A stretch of DNA of 64,000 nt. It comes from Aquisphaera insulae. GTDB taxonomy: Bacteria; Planctomycetota; Planctomycetia; Isosphaerales; Isosphaeraceae. A program made the position numbers and the translations under genes. The stretch spans positions 40,194 to 104,193 of the forward strand of contig NZ_JAALJH010000023.1 in assembly GCF_011064615.1 (NCBI RefSeq). Direction: 5' to 3'. Every line of letters starts with the position of its first letter. Position 1 is the first letter of the stretch. Under the pieces are notes generated by a model. That model had not been told where the DNA came from, did no database searches, and was given only the letters and a program-made list of their open reading frames with translations. This document shows positions 1-9,703 of the stretch, piece by piece.

Positions 1-221
1 TGGATCCGGCGGGCGCGGCTCAGGAAGGCATCCCCCTGCATGCCGGGCATCCGCTGATCCGACAGGATGAGATGGACCTGGTTCTGTTCCAGCAGGGAGA
101 CGGCCTGGTCCCCCGAGGTCGCGGTGAGCACGCGGTACGCACGATGGAACTGATGCCTCAAGCTCTCGAGGACATCCACCTCATCATCGACGATCAGTAG
201 GGTGTGCCGCCTCTGCTCCAT
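1..221 (-). CDS. Response regulator, receiver domain (3' part outside window)
   Basis: The ATG start is at 221 and the gene runs off the left edge, leaving 73 codons. The visible part is the first half of a CheY-like receiver: the acidic pair V-D-D-E near residues 11-14 and the phosphoacceptor Asp55 in SDQRMPG. It closely resembles the receiver of the regulator at 477-1046 (same SDQRMP motif), so both may belong to one phosphorelay with the kinase at 1173-3680. Output domain not visible. Known of the family: such receivers are often followed by HD-GYP or a short coiled coil, but that cannot be decided here. Confidence 0.8.
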   Translation of the reverse strand, partial: MEQRRHTLLIVDDEVDVLESLRHQFHRAYRVLTATSGDQAVSLLEQNQVHLILSDQRMPGMQGDAFLSRARRI

Positions 222-476
222 CCGCTCGCTCCGAACCCGAGGAATGGCTCCCGTCCTTCGGGACCCTCGATGACCGACCTCAATTTCGGACCCGGCCATC
301 TCGCGCCGGACCGTCTCGAGCCCATGCCATCGAGCCTGCCGGATGGTCGACACGCGACGCCCGGCGGGTTCCATTCCGCGTGACCTATCATAATACGGTT
401 TCAAGTCATCGTGCGGTTGGGAATTACTGCTCCGTGTGGCTTTTCATCCGCTCGGCCATAGGCTGCGAGTCAACGC

Positions 477-1046
477 CTAGTTTGACGATATGGGCGACAC
501 TGGACCGTCTCCTCCCGAGTCTCCCGATCCGGGCAACGCCGTGGCGTCCGTCAGCGGGAACCGTGCCGACGAGAGCAGGCGGACCTGGGATTCGAGCGTG
601 GCGAAGCGGCCCTTGAGGTCGCGGATCTCGGCGATCAGCTCCTCGCGTTCGCGGGCGGCATCCTCGAGCCGCTCGTACTCCGCGGCGGCCTGGCGGACGG
701 CCGCGAGCAGCTCTTCCGGCTGCCACGGCTTGCGGAGGAACTGGAAGACATGTCCCTGGTTGATGGCGGCGATCACCGACTCCAGGTCGGCGAAGCCGGT
801 GAAGAGCATCCGAATGGCCCCGGGATGTCTCGCCTTGAGCTTGGTGAGCAGCTCCACGCCGGAGATCTGCGGCATGCGCTGGTCCGACATGACGATGTGG
901 ACCTCCTCGCGCTGCATGATCTCGTAGCCCTCCTCGGCGCTATGCGCCTTGAGGACCTTGAACTCGCGGCGGAGGAGGTCGTGCACCGAGTCGCAGACGT
1001 GCGGCTCGTCGTCGATGACCAGGAGGCAATGCTTGGGGCTCGGCAT
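477..1046 (-). CDS. Response regulator with receiver domain and C-terminal coiled coil
   Basis: A 189-residue protein. Residues about 6-125 form a receiver: acidic pair D12-D13, phosphoacceptor Asp55 in SDQRMP, and conserved Lys106 in FLRKPW. Residues about 125-165 are rich in Glu, Arg and Leu and look like a coiled coil; the tail is Ser/Pro/Gly-rich. No DNA-binding output domain is visible, so it probably acts by protein contact. The open frame extends to 1148, but the receiver begins right after the Met at 1046, so I prefer that start; 1148 is the alternative and would leave only 24 bases to the kinase. It lies directly downstream of the multi-PAS kinase on the same strand and is its likely partner. 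Confidence 0.85.
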   Translation of the reverse strand: MPSPKHCLLVIDDEPHVCDSVHDLLRREFKVLKAHSAEEGYEIMQREEVHIVMSDQRMPQISGVELLTKLKARHPGAIRMLFTGFADLESVIAAINQGHVFQFLRKPWQPEELLAAVRQAAAEYERLEDAAREREELIAEIRDLKGRFATLESQVRLLSSARFPLTDATALPGSGDSGGDGPVSPISSN

Positions 1047-1172
1047 GGTCGGGGTGGCCCTCTTGCCGCGGGGTGTCACCGAGGTCGATCCTCCGGGTGG
1101 GTACGCGACATCCGCGCCCCAGGCCGTCGGATCGGGAGATTCTATCACGCGAGCCGCCGCCGGTCATGCAAC

Positions 1173-3680
1173 TTACGGCGTGGATTGTACGCCGACCGCC
1201 GTCGACGTCGTGCGTCTTTGCGGCCGCCTGGGGAGGAGGATGCGAAAGCAGCTCCCCTGGCCGGGCCGGCTATCCACCTCGATCCGTCCCCCGTGGCCGG
1301 TGATGATCCCATGGCTGATCGCCAGGCCGAGGCCCGTCCCTTCCCCCACGGGCTTGGTGGTGAAGAACGGGTCGAAGAGCCGCTCGATGTGTTCCGAGGG
1401 GATGCCCGGCCCGTTGTCTCGCACTTCGATCCGGATCCAGGGGCCGGACGGAGCGGCCTCGATTTCGATCCGGCCGCCTTCCTTGCGGCCGGTCGCCTCG
1501 ATGGCCTGGAGGGCGTTGATCAGCAGGTTGAGCAGCACCTGGACGATCTGATCGGGGACGCACTCGATCTTCGGCACGTCGCCGATCCGCACGGCGACCT
1601 CGACGCGCTCGTGCTTGAGGCGACCGCGCATCATCTCGAGCGCGCCCTCGGTCAGCTCGGAGAGCGGGACGGATTGCCATTCCGGCGGCGTGGTCCGCGC
1701 CAGGCCTCGCATCTTCCCCACGATCGACGCCACGCGCTGGACGCCGGCGCGAGTCCGTTCCACCATGGGCTCGAGATTGTCCCGGAGGTAGGCCCAGTCG
1801 ATCTCTTCGGCCAGGTCGTCGATCCTCGAGATGACCTGGCTGTCGGCCGCGGAGATCGCCCCGCGAGCCGACTCGTAGAGCCGGATCATCTCCTGCAGCC
1901 CTTTCACCTCGCGCTGGAGGACCGCCAGGTTGTTGAGGATATAGGCCAGCGGGTTGTTGATCTCGTGGGCGATCCCCGCGCTCAGGATGCCGATCGAGGC
2001 GAGCTTGTCGGTGTGGGCGAGCATCGCCCGCATCCGTTGCCGCTCGGTCTGGTCGCGGATCGAGCCCAGGAACTGCGGCCGGCCGTCGACCTCGACGCGG
2101 CTCAGCGACAGCTCCAGGGGGAATTCCGTCCCGTCGCTGCGACGGCCCATCAGCTCGACAGTGCGGCCCACGTTGGCCGACAGGAGGCCGGCTTGGCCGT
2201 CGCCGTCGGGCTCGGGGGCCGAGGTCTCCGCCCCGTCCGGGCTCGCCGCGAGGCCCGGGATCAGGTCCACCAGCGGCTCCCCCACCACGTCCAGGCGGTC
2301 GTGGCCGAACATCGTCGCGGCCGCCGGATTGAAGAGCGAGATCCGGCCCTCCTCGTCGGCCACGACGATCCCGTCCAGGCTGGCCTCGGCGAGCTGCCGG
2401 TAGCGCGACTCGGATTCCGACAGGGCGCGGTTCTTACGCTCCATCTCCTGCGCGTTCCGCATCTGGGCCGCGGCGAAATCGCGTCGGGTTCGCTCCAGCG
2501 CCTTCCGCTCGGTGATGTCCCGGAACATCGAGAGGATCGCCGTCTGGTGGTCGATCCGCACGGTCGAGCTCGTCACCTCCACCGGGATCAGGCGCCCGGA
2601 CTTGGTGCGATGGAGGCCCTCGCAGCTCAGCTCCCCCTCCCGGAGCTGGCGTCGGAGCCGCTCCTCGAAGCCGGCGGCGAAGTCCGGGCTGTCGATCTCG
2701 CTGGTCGTCATCCCCAGCAGCTCGTCGCGGGTGTACCCCAGGATCCGGCAGGCCGCCGGGTTGACATCCAGGATCCGGCCGTGCTGATCGTGGAGGAACA
2801 CCGCGTCGTGGATGCCGTCGAAGAGGATCCGCGCCCGACGCTCGGAATCGATGAGTCGGGCCTCCGCCTCCTTCCTCTTGGAGATGTCCTGGATCGCGAA
2901 CCGCAGCCCCGTGACCCGGCCCTCCGAATCGCGGGCGGCACTCTCCTGGATCTCGAGCACGATCCGCCGCCCGTCCCTGGTCCGGAAGGCCTCCTCGTGG
3001 GGGAGCAGGGGGCAATCTCCGACGAGCTTCTCGTCGAGCGATGCCTCCACCGCCGTCCGGGAGGATGGTTCCATCAGGTCCAGGACCGACAGGCCCGTCG
3101 GCCGATCGCCGTCGTATCCGAGGATCTCGCAGGCCGTCCGATTGATGTTGAGGATCCGCAGCCGTCCGTCGATCTCGATGTAGCCGACGGGCGCGCCGTC
3201 GTAGAGCTCGCGATACTGCGCCGCGGAGACGCGCAGGGCCTCCTCCGCGCGGAGCCGATCGGTGATATCCGTGGCGAAGCAATAGACCCCGACAGCCCGC
3301 CCCTCGTCATCCCGGAAGACATCGGCCATGACCTCGACGCGGACGGGGACGCCGTCGCGGCGGCGATACTCCTTGAGGATCCGCTGGTTCTTCCCCGTCT
3401 CGACGATCGCCTCGTGCTGGTGCCGCGTCACCTCTTCCGGCTGGGAGGCGGTGATATCGGTCACTCGCATCCCCAGGAGCTGGCCCGCTGGGTAGCCGAG
3501 GAGCTCCTCGAACGCCCGATTCGAGTGGATGATCCGCTGCTCGAGGTCGGCCACGGCGAACGGCTGCGGGCTCGAGTCCAGCAACTGGCTGAGCGCCCGC
3601 GCGGGCAGGCTGCGTGGCGGCTCGGCGCCGCCGTCGCTCGCCATCCTCGTCGGGTGATCCGCTTGGGGAGAAGGAATCAC
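1173..3680 (-). CDS. Multi-PAS sensor histidine kinase
   Basis: An 835-residue, apparently soluble histidine kinase with no transmembrane segment. Four PAS domains follow each other at roughly residues 30-140, 155-275, 280-395 and 430-560, each ending in a PAC-like D-I-T/S-x-R-K motif. The dimerisation box holds the phosphorylated His near residue 572 in GIAHEINNPL. The ATPase domain shows the N box LLINALQA near 720, the G1 box DNGPGIP near 756 and a G2-type GEGTGLGLAIS. The HEINNPL sequence is typical of NtrB-like kinases. The ligand is unknown; the protein probably feeds the neighbouring receiver protein. Start chosen at 3680, where the frame opens; residues 1-25 are low complexity, so a start at the Met encoded near 3644 is possible. 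Confidence 0.93.
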   Translation of the reverse strand: MIPSPQADHPTRMASDGGAEPPRSLPARALSQLLDSSPQPFAVADLEQRIIHSNRAFEELLGYPAGQLLGMRVTDITASQPEEVTRHQHEAIVETGKNQRILKEYRRRDGVPVRVEVMADVFRDDEGRAVGVYCFATDITDRLRAEEALRVSAAQYRELYDGAPVGYIEIDGRLRILNINRTACEILGYDGDRPTGLSVLDLMEPSSRTAVEASLDEKLVGDCPLLPHEEAFRTRDGRRIVLEIQESAARDSEGRVTGLRFAIQDISKRKEAEARLIDSERRARILFDGIHDAVFLHDQHGRILDVNPAACRILGYTRDELLGMTTSEIDSPDFAAGFEERLRRQLREGELSCEGLHRTKSGRLIPVEVTSSTVRIDHQTAILSMFRDITERKALERTRRDFAAAQMRNAQEMERKNRALSESESRYRQLAEASLDGIVVADEEGRISLFNPAAATMFGHDRLDVVGEPLVDLIPGLAASPDGAETSAPEPDGDGQAGLLSANVGRTVELMGRRSDGTEFPLELSLSRVEVDGRPQFLGSIRDQTERQRMRAMLAHTDKLASIGILSAGIAHEINNPLAYILNNLAVLQREVKGLQEMIRLYESARGAISAADSQVISRIDDLAEEIDWAYLRDNLEPMVERTRAGVQRVASIVGKMRGLARTTPPEWQSVPLSELTEGALEMMRGRLKHERVEVAVRIGDVPKIECVPDQIVQVLLNLLINALQAIEATGRKEGGRIEIEAAPSGPWIRIEVRDNGPGIPSEHIERLFDPFFTTKPVGEGTGLGLAISHGIITGHGGRIEVDSRPGQGSCFRILLPRRPQRRTTSTAVGVQSTP

Positions 3681-3771
3681 GGGATTGGGTCCCCGCGGCG
3701 AGCCGACTGGTCGTCCGCCACAATCTCATTATATCCGCGGCGGGTCCGCGGGAAATCAGGCGGACCCTTGC

Positions 3772-4782
3772 TCAGTCCATGCCGTTCGAGATCACCTCTC
3801 CTCCGGCGCGGGTCGAGACGCCCTTCCAGATCGCCCGGTCGATCGTGTCGCGGACGAAGGAGGCGTGGCCGTCGCAGTAGAGCACGTCCACCCCCCCCGG
3901 ATGCAGGCTGCGAGCCGCCTTCCAGCCGGGATTGTGATAGGTGATGCAGTCGGGCCGCGGGCCGTTGGGCGGCTCATGGTTGTTGAAGAGCGTGTTCAGG
4001 TAATTGCCGTCCCACCAGCCAGCCCCCTTGTTCAGGAGCCATCCGGCCGGCGCCGGGGCGCAGGCCCCGTCGGTCAGGGGTCCCGAGGAGACCCGGGCGA
4101 AGGCGCGGGCCTCCGGCGAGGGGACCGGCGTGGGCGTGGTCTGGGTGTATGGCCCGGCGATGCCCAGGAGCTGCTCCGAGACCCCGACGGTCCCGCTCGA
4201 CCCGTCGACCAGGCTCGCCAGCGAGATCGCGCGGCCGAGGATGAAGACCCCGGGCGCGTCGGTCGCATCCCCGCCGTTCGAGCCGTCGCCCGTGCAGAAG
4301 ACGTAATTCGTCGGCCCGGAGTCCTCCGCCGGGGCCGGTGCGCCGTCGCTCGGGCAAAGGAACCCCGCGACCCGCGTCGCCATCGCCGTCGTGTTGGCCG
4401 GATAGAACGGCCAGAATGCCGTCGCTCCGGACGGGCGATAGGCCAGGGGGAAATCGAAATTGATCGCGTGGAACAATGCGGCCTGCTCCAGATGCGGCGT
4501 CAACTGCGCGAGCGCCGACCAGCGGTATTGCAGGGGCGATGTCGTCGCCGGGACGCTGCCCGTTGGATACAGGAAACCGACCGGGAAGGTGCCCATCGAG
4601 GCGTGGTAGTTGTGCAGCGCCAGTCCGATCTGCTTCAGGTTGTTCGTGCACTGGGCCCGCCGCGCGGCCGCTCGGGCCGCCTGCACCGCCGGGAGCAGGA
4701 TCGCGACGAGGGTTGCAATGATGGCGATGACCACCAGCAACTCGATCAGCGTGAAGCCGCGACGGCCAGTCCTGTCCGACAT
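3772..4782 (-). CDS. DUF1559 pseudopilin-like protein with prepilin N-terminus
   Basis: Signature planctomycete family of about 300-400 residues. The N-terminus reads RRGFTLIELLVVIAIIA: a type IV prepilin cleavage site (G/F) followed by the hydrophobic helix and the conserved Glu at position +5. The H-x-x-x-VLYCDGH-like region near the C-terminus (GGVDVLYCDGHASFV) is the usual end of DUF1559. Family knowledge: exported, processed by prepilin peptidase, exact role unclear. The open frame reaches 4821, but the ATG at 4782 follows a good GGAG site, so 336 residues is the better product. It stands alone, with the DinB-like gene upstream on the same strand. Confidence 0.95.
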   Translation of the reverse strand: MSDRTGRRGFTLIELLVVIAIIATLVAILLPAVQAARAAARRAQCTNNLKQIGLALHNYHASMGTFPVGFLYPTGSVPATTSPLQYRWSALAQLTPHLEQAALFHAINFDFPLAYRPSGATAFWPFYPANTTAMATRVAGFLCPSDGAPAPAEDSGPTNYVFCTGDGSNGGDATDAPGVFILGRAISLASLVDGSSGTVGVSEQLLGIAGPYTQTTPTPVPSPEARAFARVSSGPLTDGACAPAPAGWLLNKGAGWWDGNYLNTLFNNHEPPNGPRPDCITYHNPGWKAARSLHPGGVDVLYCDGHASFVRDTIDRAIWKGVSTRAGGEVISNGMD

Positions 4783-4872
4783 GGAGCACCTTCTCCAGGC
4801 CCTGGAACGCGGTCGGAGCATCGAGACTCGGTGTCCTTCTCCGGGCCGGGTCGAGCCGCGGCCACGACTCGG

Positions 4873-5400
4873 TCAAGACCTCCCCAACCGGGAGGCGACG
4901 ATCCTCATGTGGTGCCGCTCGTGGCCGACGATCACGAAGGCGAGGGCACGGACGCTGATGGGACTGCCATTGGCGACGCCGATCCGCGTCCAGGCCCCGG
5001 CCGGCAGGTGGCGGAAGAAGGCCAGGTGCGATTTCCGGACGTTCTCGTACTCGTCGACCAGCGCGGCGAGGGGGATCGGATCGAATTCGGAATGGCTCAT
5101 GTACAGGTTCTCATCGAAGCCGGGAAGCTCCGCGGGATCGTGGCGGGCGATTGCGTGTGCGCGGAACCCAAAGACACGCTCGCAGTCGACGATGTGCCCG
5201 AGCACCTGCTTGAGGCTCCAGGTATAGGGCTCGTGCCGCACCAGGGACTCGGCCTCGGACAGCCGCCGGAAGGTAGTCGTCGTGCCCTCGAGGCCGGCTT
5301 CCATGGCGGCGAGGACGTCGTCCTCGGAGACCAGGTCGATGTAGGCACCGGGGGGGGCGGAATACTCGTTGGGGCCGGGTCGGGAGGCGGTCGGCGGCAT
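4873..5400 (-). CDS. DinB/YfiT-like four-helix metalloprotein
   Basis: A 175-residue protein of the DinB_2 superfamily. The three metal-ligand histidines of the fold are recognisable: one in the helix VLGHIVDCERVFGFRAHAIA and two in the C-terminal helix GHERHHMRIV. Family knowledge: these proteins bind a divalent metal and often act as thiol-dependent transferases, though the substrate of this one cannot be read. Length is normal for the family. It sits 90 bases upstream of the DUF1559 gene on the same strand, with no functional link evident. Confidence 0.9.
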   Translation of the reverse strand: MPPTASRPGPNEYSAPPGAYIDLVSEDDVLAAMEAGLEGTTTTFRRLSEAESLVRHEPYTWSLKQVLGHIVDCERVFGFRAHAIARHDPAELPGFDENLYMSHSEFDPIPLAALVDEYENVRKSHLAFFRHLPAGAWTRIGVANGSPISVRALAFVIVGHERHHMRIVASRLGRS

Positions 5401-5491
5401 CGGGCTCGGTGCTCCTTCGGTACGGCGCTCTTCCGACGCGGCGGCGGGATTTACGGGATCCGGCCGGATCGAGGGCCGGCCGGGTGCTCGG

Positions 5492-6124
5492 TCAGGAGGA
5501 GGGGCGGACGATCCCCCGCCGTCGGGGCCTGGGGATCTCGCCCCGGACGAAGGCGCTGAGGTCCTCGGGGTCGTCCAGATTGAGCTCGAACGAGGCCCAC
5601 TCGCCCGTGGACTCGTCCAGGATCGCCGCCTGAGTGGTCCCCGTGAGGGTCATCCCGGGATTGCACCACACCAGGTGGTCATTCTCGTTGGTGAAGCCGT
5701 GGTCGTCCCACTGGCCGATCCCGCCCACCGCGTCATGCAGGGCGCTCCGCACGGCGAAGACGGCGTTGAGCGCATCAGGGTGCTTGAGGATGGACTCGGG
5801 GTAGATGCGGATCGCGTAGATTGCCCGGATCGTCTCCAGGTAATCGCTCAGCCAGCGGACGGCGGACGGCGGGCCGCCCGACTCCAGGCTGTCGATGAAC
5901 TCCGCGACCTCCTCCGCGCCCAATGTGTTCGGCGCGACCGGATTGCGCTCGACCGTGGCCCAGACACCGTGGAGATCGTGGATCTCCGGCCCGATGGCGA
6001 GGTAATTGCCAAGCGTGCCGGGATGGTCGACGGACCAGACCGCGCCGAAGGGGACGGCCCGCTGGAGAGTGGCCAGAGGAACCTCCCGATCGTTGATGGT
6101 CAACAGTCGGAGGTAATCACCCAT
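5492..6124 (-). CDS. Conserved hypothetical protein
   Basis: A 210-residue soluble protein, not recognised. The start is supported by GGAG seven bases upstream. No signal peptide and no membrane segment. It is rich in aromatic residues and ends in a basic tail of Pro and Arg. It contains a stretch reading YAIRIYPESILKHPDALNAV, and a likely alpha/beta central part around GQWDDHGFTNENDHLVW. Codon use matches the GC-rich neighbours, which supports it as a real gene. Function unknown. Confidence 0.65.
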   Translation of the reverse strand: MGDYLRLLTINDREVPLATLQRAVPFGAVWSVDHPGTLGNYLAIGPEIHDLHGVWATVERNPVAPNTLGAEEVAEFIDSLESGGPPSAVRWLSDYLETIRAIYAIRIYPESILKHPDALNAVFAVRSALHDAVGGIGQWDDHGFTNENDHLVWCNPGMTLTGTTQAAILDESTGEWASFELNLDDPEDLSAFVRGEIPRPRRRGIVRPSS

Positions 6125-6577
6125 CGGCCGGCTCCGTCACCAGGAATTCGAGGCGTCCCATCGAGCCTTGCTGGGCGTGCGGATGAACGGGAGCGGCGGG
6201 GGCGGCCCCGGTCGGTCCCTCGCTCGGAGGATGCGATCGAAACCCCATGCAAGACCAGGTTAGCATCGCCCCGACGAGCCCGCAAGGGGATGAGGAACAC
6301 AAGAACATCACCGTACCCCGGGGCCCTCGTCCGAGCCTGCACGCCTCGACGCATCCAGCCCCCGAGCCCCGCATCGCGTCCAAGATTGTAAGAGAAAAAA
6401 ATCACTTGCCAAGCGTCTGGAGAATCCGCCCGAGAATCGGGGGCCGGGCCGGGGGCCGCTCGAGGTCAATCCGGGCTATCATCCGTCGACCCGAGCCGCC
6501 ATGATGGAGGGGCGTCCGCCGCGCGGGCCGGTCGCGGCGAGCGGACCCGCCCCGGCCGGACTGGAGGGGCCGGTCTC
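6125..6577. other. Intergenic stretch without a convincing gene
   Basis: This is a divergent gap between the minus-strand hypothetical gene and the plus-strand ligase, so promoters for both should lie here. Only short overlapping frames are present and none shows a family motif. An A-rich segment around 6391-6405, unusual for this sequence, is the most AT-rich part. Confidence 0.5.
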
Positions 6578-7396
6578 GTGAGTTTTGACTGCTACCTGCT
6601 CCCGTTCGCGACCGCGGACGGGCCCGCCAACATGGCCCTGGACGAAGCCCTCCTGGAGCGGGTCTGCGAGACGCCCCAGGTCGGCTACCTCCGCCTCTAC
6701 GGTTGGTCGCCGGCGACCCTCAGCCTCGGCTACTTCCAGGACCTGGAGGATGTGGCGGCCGATCCCCGCTGGCGAGGGGCGCCGGTGGTCCGCCGGGCCA
6801 CCGGCGGCGGAGCGATCTGGCACGACCGGGAGCTCACCTATGCCCTCGCCCTCCCGGCCGGCCACCCGGGGGCACTGCCTGGCCCGTGGCTCTACCGGGG
6901 CGTCCACGGGGCGATCGTCGCGGAGCTTCGGGCCCGCGGGCTGGACGCCCGATCGCGCGACGAGGCGGAGCCCGATCCGGCCCCGGCGCCCCCCGTTGTC
7001 GGGCGGCCTCATCGCCCCTTTTTGTGCTTTACCGATCGCGATCCGTCGGATATCGTGGCCGCATTGTCGAAGGTGGTCGGCAGCGCCCAGAGGAGACGAT
7101 CCGGGGCGGTCTTGCAGCATGGGTCCATCCTCCTCAGCCGATCCGAGCGAACGCCCGAGTTGCCCGGAATCTGCGACCTGATCGACGCCGATGCCACCCC
7201 GGAAGCCTGGGTTGAGCCGATCACCCGGAGCATCGCGGCCGTGCTGGACCTCGCGATGATCCCGGCCGATGCCCCCCTCTCCGAGAGTCTCCATGACCGC
7301 GCGCGTGAGCTGGAGCAGGCCATCTACCGCGACGCATCCTGGACGGGCCGGCTGTCCCCGGCCGCTCGTCGTCGAGCCAGGGCCGTCGCCGACTGA
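6578..7396 (+). CDS. Lipoate-protein ligase A family protein
   Basis: A 272-residue biotin/lipoate A/B protein ligase fold enzyme. The lipoyl-AMP binding signature is present as RRATGGGAIWHD (residues about 73-84), and the catalytic Lys is in SKVVGSAQRR with the following GAVLQHGSIL. The N-terminal NMALDEALLE is the typical first helix. Role: ligation or transfer of lipoyl or octanoyl groups to 2-oxoacid dehydrogenase subunits. The start is a GTG at 6578 with GGAGGGG about nine bases upstream. It could be a lipoate ligase or an octanoyltransferase LipM; the sequence alone does not decide. Stands alone. Confidence 0.88.
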   Translation: MSFDCYLLPFATADGPANMALDEALLERVCETPQVGYLRLYGWSPATLSLGYFQDLEDVAADPRWRGAPVVRRATGGGAIWHDRELTYALALPAGHPGALPGPWLYRGVHGAIVAELRARGLDARSRDEAEPDPAPAPPVVGRPHRPFLCFTDRDPSDIVAALSKVVGSAQRRRSGAVLQHGSILLSRSERTPELPGICDLIDADATPEAWVEPITRSIAAVLDLAMIPADAPLSESLHDRARELEQAIYRDASWTGRLSPAARRRARAVAD

Positions 7397-7685
7397 CCGG
7401 TTCCCCGGTCGCCGGCCCGAGATTCGGAAAATCTCGCGCTTGCACTCCGACTCGGGACCTTGGAAGTCCGAAACACTAAGTTACAATGCATCGAGCGCGG
7501 GCGCCCGGCTTCCGTATCTCGCCCGTCCTCGGCTCGAGGGTCCTCGCGGCCGGCCGCACATCGCCTCGCCGGGCGGTCGAGTCCCGGTAGGCGGTTCGAC
7601 TTTTCCGTGGATGTGGATCGCACTGACGCCCATGTGTTGACGCTGGCCACCATCGTTGTTGACCGCAACGGTCAGGACGGTTCTC

Positions 7686-8558
7686 ATGAAAGTGCAGCTA
7701 GTCGTGGTCCGGGGCAAGCCTGAAGGGAAGGTGATCCCGCTGGCCGGGCCCAAGTTCAAGATCGGCCGCGGTGAGACGTGCCATCTGAGGCCCACCAGCG
7801 AGCAGGTCAGCCGCGAGCACGCGGAGTTCGAGCTCCAGGGGGACACGCTGACCGTCCGCGACCTCGGGAGCCGCAACGGGACGCTCGTCAACGGCAAGGC
7901 ACTGACCTCCGGCGCCTGCGCCCTCCACGATCGCGACCTCGTCCAGGTCGGCCCGCTCACCTTCGCGGTGGCGATCCAGGAGACCAAACCCGCCGCCAAG
8001 CCCGCCCCCACGGCCGCGGCCGCGAAGCCCGCCAAGCCGGCCTCCCCCGACGACATCTCGACCGACGACATCGACTCCTGGCTGCTCGGCGACCGCAGCG
8101 GCGACTCGGCCGACCAGGCCACGGCCGTCTACGGCGGCGACACTATCACCATCGCCGCCTTCAAGGATGCCCAGGTGCCCCCACCGGCACCCTCCAAGTC
8201 CGCCGTCGCCGCGGCGACCAATCGACCCCCCTCCGTGGCCGATGACTCCGAGTACGAACGCCAGTCCGAGGCCGTCGACGAGGCGGCCGAGGAGGAACCC
8301 GAGGAGGAGCAGCCCGAGGCCGACGAGGAGGCCCCCGAGGAGGCCGAGGAAGAGGCCGCGGAGTCGAACCCCGAGGAGGAGTTCGTCGATCCGTCCAACC
8401 CCTTCTACGTCGCCAAGAAGGCGCAGAAGGACAAGGACAAGGAACCCGCCAAGACATCGACCACCGGCGCGGCCAACCAGACCTTCAAGGACAGCAGCGA
8501 CGCCGCCAACGAGATCCTCCGGAAGCTGATGGAGCGGCGACGCGCCTCCAAGTCCTGA
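7686..8558 (+). CDS. FHA domain protein with acidic disordered tail
   Basis: A 290-residue cytoplasmic protein. The N-terminal 90 residues form a forkhead-associated domain: IGRGETCHLR, then SREHAEFE and the loop DLGSRNGTLVNG, which hold the conserved Arg, Ser, His and Asn that bind phosphothreonine peptides. The middle is Ala/Pro-rich; residues about 190-245 are an almost pure Glu/Ala/Pro run, and the C-terminus is basic. The frame opens at 7656, but the FHA strand 1 starts right after the ATG at 7686, so I chose this. It precedes the MoxR ATPase by 87 bases; both could be one transcript. Likely a phospho-signalling adaptor. Confidence 0.9.
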   Translation: MKVQLVVVRGKPEGKVIPLAGPKFKIGRGETCHLRPTSEQVSREHAEFELQGDTLTVRDLGSRNGTLVNGKALTSGACALHDRDLVQVGPLTFAVAIQETKPAAKPAPTAAAAKPAKPASPDDISTDDIDSWLLGDRSGDSADQATAVYGGDTITIAAFKDAQVPPPAPSKSAVAAATNRPPSVADDSEYERQSEAVDEAAEEEPEEEQPEADEEAPEEAEEEAAESNPEEEFVDPSNPFYVAKKAQKDKDKEPAKTSTTGAANQTFKDSSDAANEILRKLMERRRASKS

Positions 8559-8645
8559 CGATCCCCGGCCGCGGGCCCCTCGACCGGCGCCGGTCGGGGC
8601 CCGGCCTCGACCCGCCGTCGCCTTCGCGAGGGACTCGACTCTTTC

Positions 8646-9668
8646 ATGGTGAACGATGATCCCTCGCGTGCGATCGCCTCGACCGGCGAGATCCCGGCCT
8701 CGGCCCCCGAGAGCCTCGAGAGACTGATCGGGCGCCTCGAGCACCTGGTCGTCGGCCAGCGCACCCTGCTCGAGCGGCTGATCGTGGCCCTGCTCGCCGG
8801 CGGCCACGTCCTCATCGAGGGCGTCCCCGGCCTGGCCAAGACGCGGGCCGTCCGGGCCCTGGCCAATGCGCTCGACCTCCCCTTCCGCCGGATCCAGTTC
8901 ACCCCGGACCTCCTCCCGGCCGACCTGACCGGGACGCAGATCTACCGCCCGGCCACCGGGACCTTCGACGTCCGCCCCGGGCCCATCGTCACGAGCGTTC
9001 TGCTCGCCGACGAGATCAATCGTGCGCCGGCCAAGGTCCAAAGTGCGCTCCTCGAGGCCATGCAGGAAGGGCAGATCACGGTCGGTGACGAGACCATCGT
9101 CCTGCCCGAGACGTTCTGGGTCCTCGCCACCCAGAACCCGATCGAACACGAGGGGACATACCCGCTCCCCGAGGCCCAGCTCGATCGGTTCCTCATGAAG
9201 CTGGTCGTCGGCTACCCCGACCGCGACTCCGAGCTGGCGATGCTCGAGCTGCCGGACGTCGCCGAGGCGAGCCACGTCGAATCGCGGACGAGCGACGAGC
9301 CGGCGATCTTCAGCCCCGCGCAGGTCCTCTCCTTCCGGAAGCTGACCGAGTCCGTGCGGGTCGCGCCCGCGATCAAGGAATACGTCGTCGACCTCGTGAG
9401 GGCCACCCGCGACCCCACCGCCTACGGCCTCGGCATCGCTCCGCTGCTCGAGCTGGGGGCCAGCCCGCGCGCCACGATCGCGCTGATCCGGGCCGCCAGG
9501 GCCCACGCGCTGCTCTGCCGCCGCGACTACGTCACCCCCCACGACGTCAAGAGCCTCGCCCGCGACATCATCCGCCACCGAATCCTGATCAGCTACGAGG
9601 CCGACGCGGAAGGCCTCTCGGCCGACGACATCCTCGGCCGGATCCTCGACCACATCCCGGTCCCGTGA
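8646..9668 (+). CDS. MoxR-family AAA+ ATPase
   Basis: A 340-residue AAA+ ATPase. Walker A is GVPGLAKT near residues 59-66, Walker B is LLADEINR near 118-125, sensor 1 is ATQNP in FWVLATQNPIEHEGTYPL, and the arginine-containing EAQLDRFLMK follows. The C-terminal lid domain is complete. Family knowledge: MoxR ATPases act as chaperones in maturation of complexes and usually sit next to DUF58 and von Willebrand A genes; none is found downstream here, where a repeat cluster begins. The only upstream neighbour is the FHA protein. Confidence 0.93.
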   Translation: MVNDDPSRAIASTGEIPASAPESLERLIGRLEHLVVGQRTLLERLIVALLAGGHVLIEGVPGLAKTRAVRALANALDLPFRRIQFTPDLLPADLTGTQIYRPATGTFDVRPGPIVTSVLLADEINRAPAKVQSALLEAMQEGQITVGDETIVLPETFWVLATQNPIEHEGTYPLPEAQLDRFLMKLVVGYPDRDSELAMLELPDVAEASHVESRTSDEPAIFSPAQVLSFRKLTESVRVAPAIKEYVVDLVRATRDPTAYGLGIAPLLELGASPRATIALIRAARAHALLCRRDYVTPHDVKSLARDIIRHRILISYEADAEGLSADDILGRILDHIPVP

Positions 9669-9703
9669 GCCGACCCGCCACAGCGGCCTCTTGCCTTGTC
9701 GGA

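Noticed and set aside
750..3944. Very long plus-strand open frame of 1064 codons
   Set aside because: It is antisense to the multi-PAS kinase and has the biased Arg/Asp/Leu composition of a GC-rich shadow frame; no domain is recognisable.
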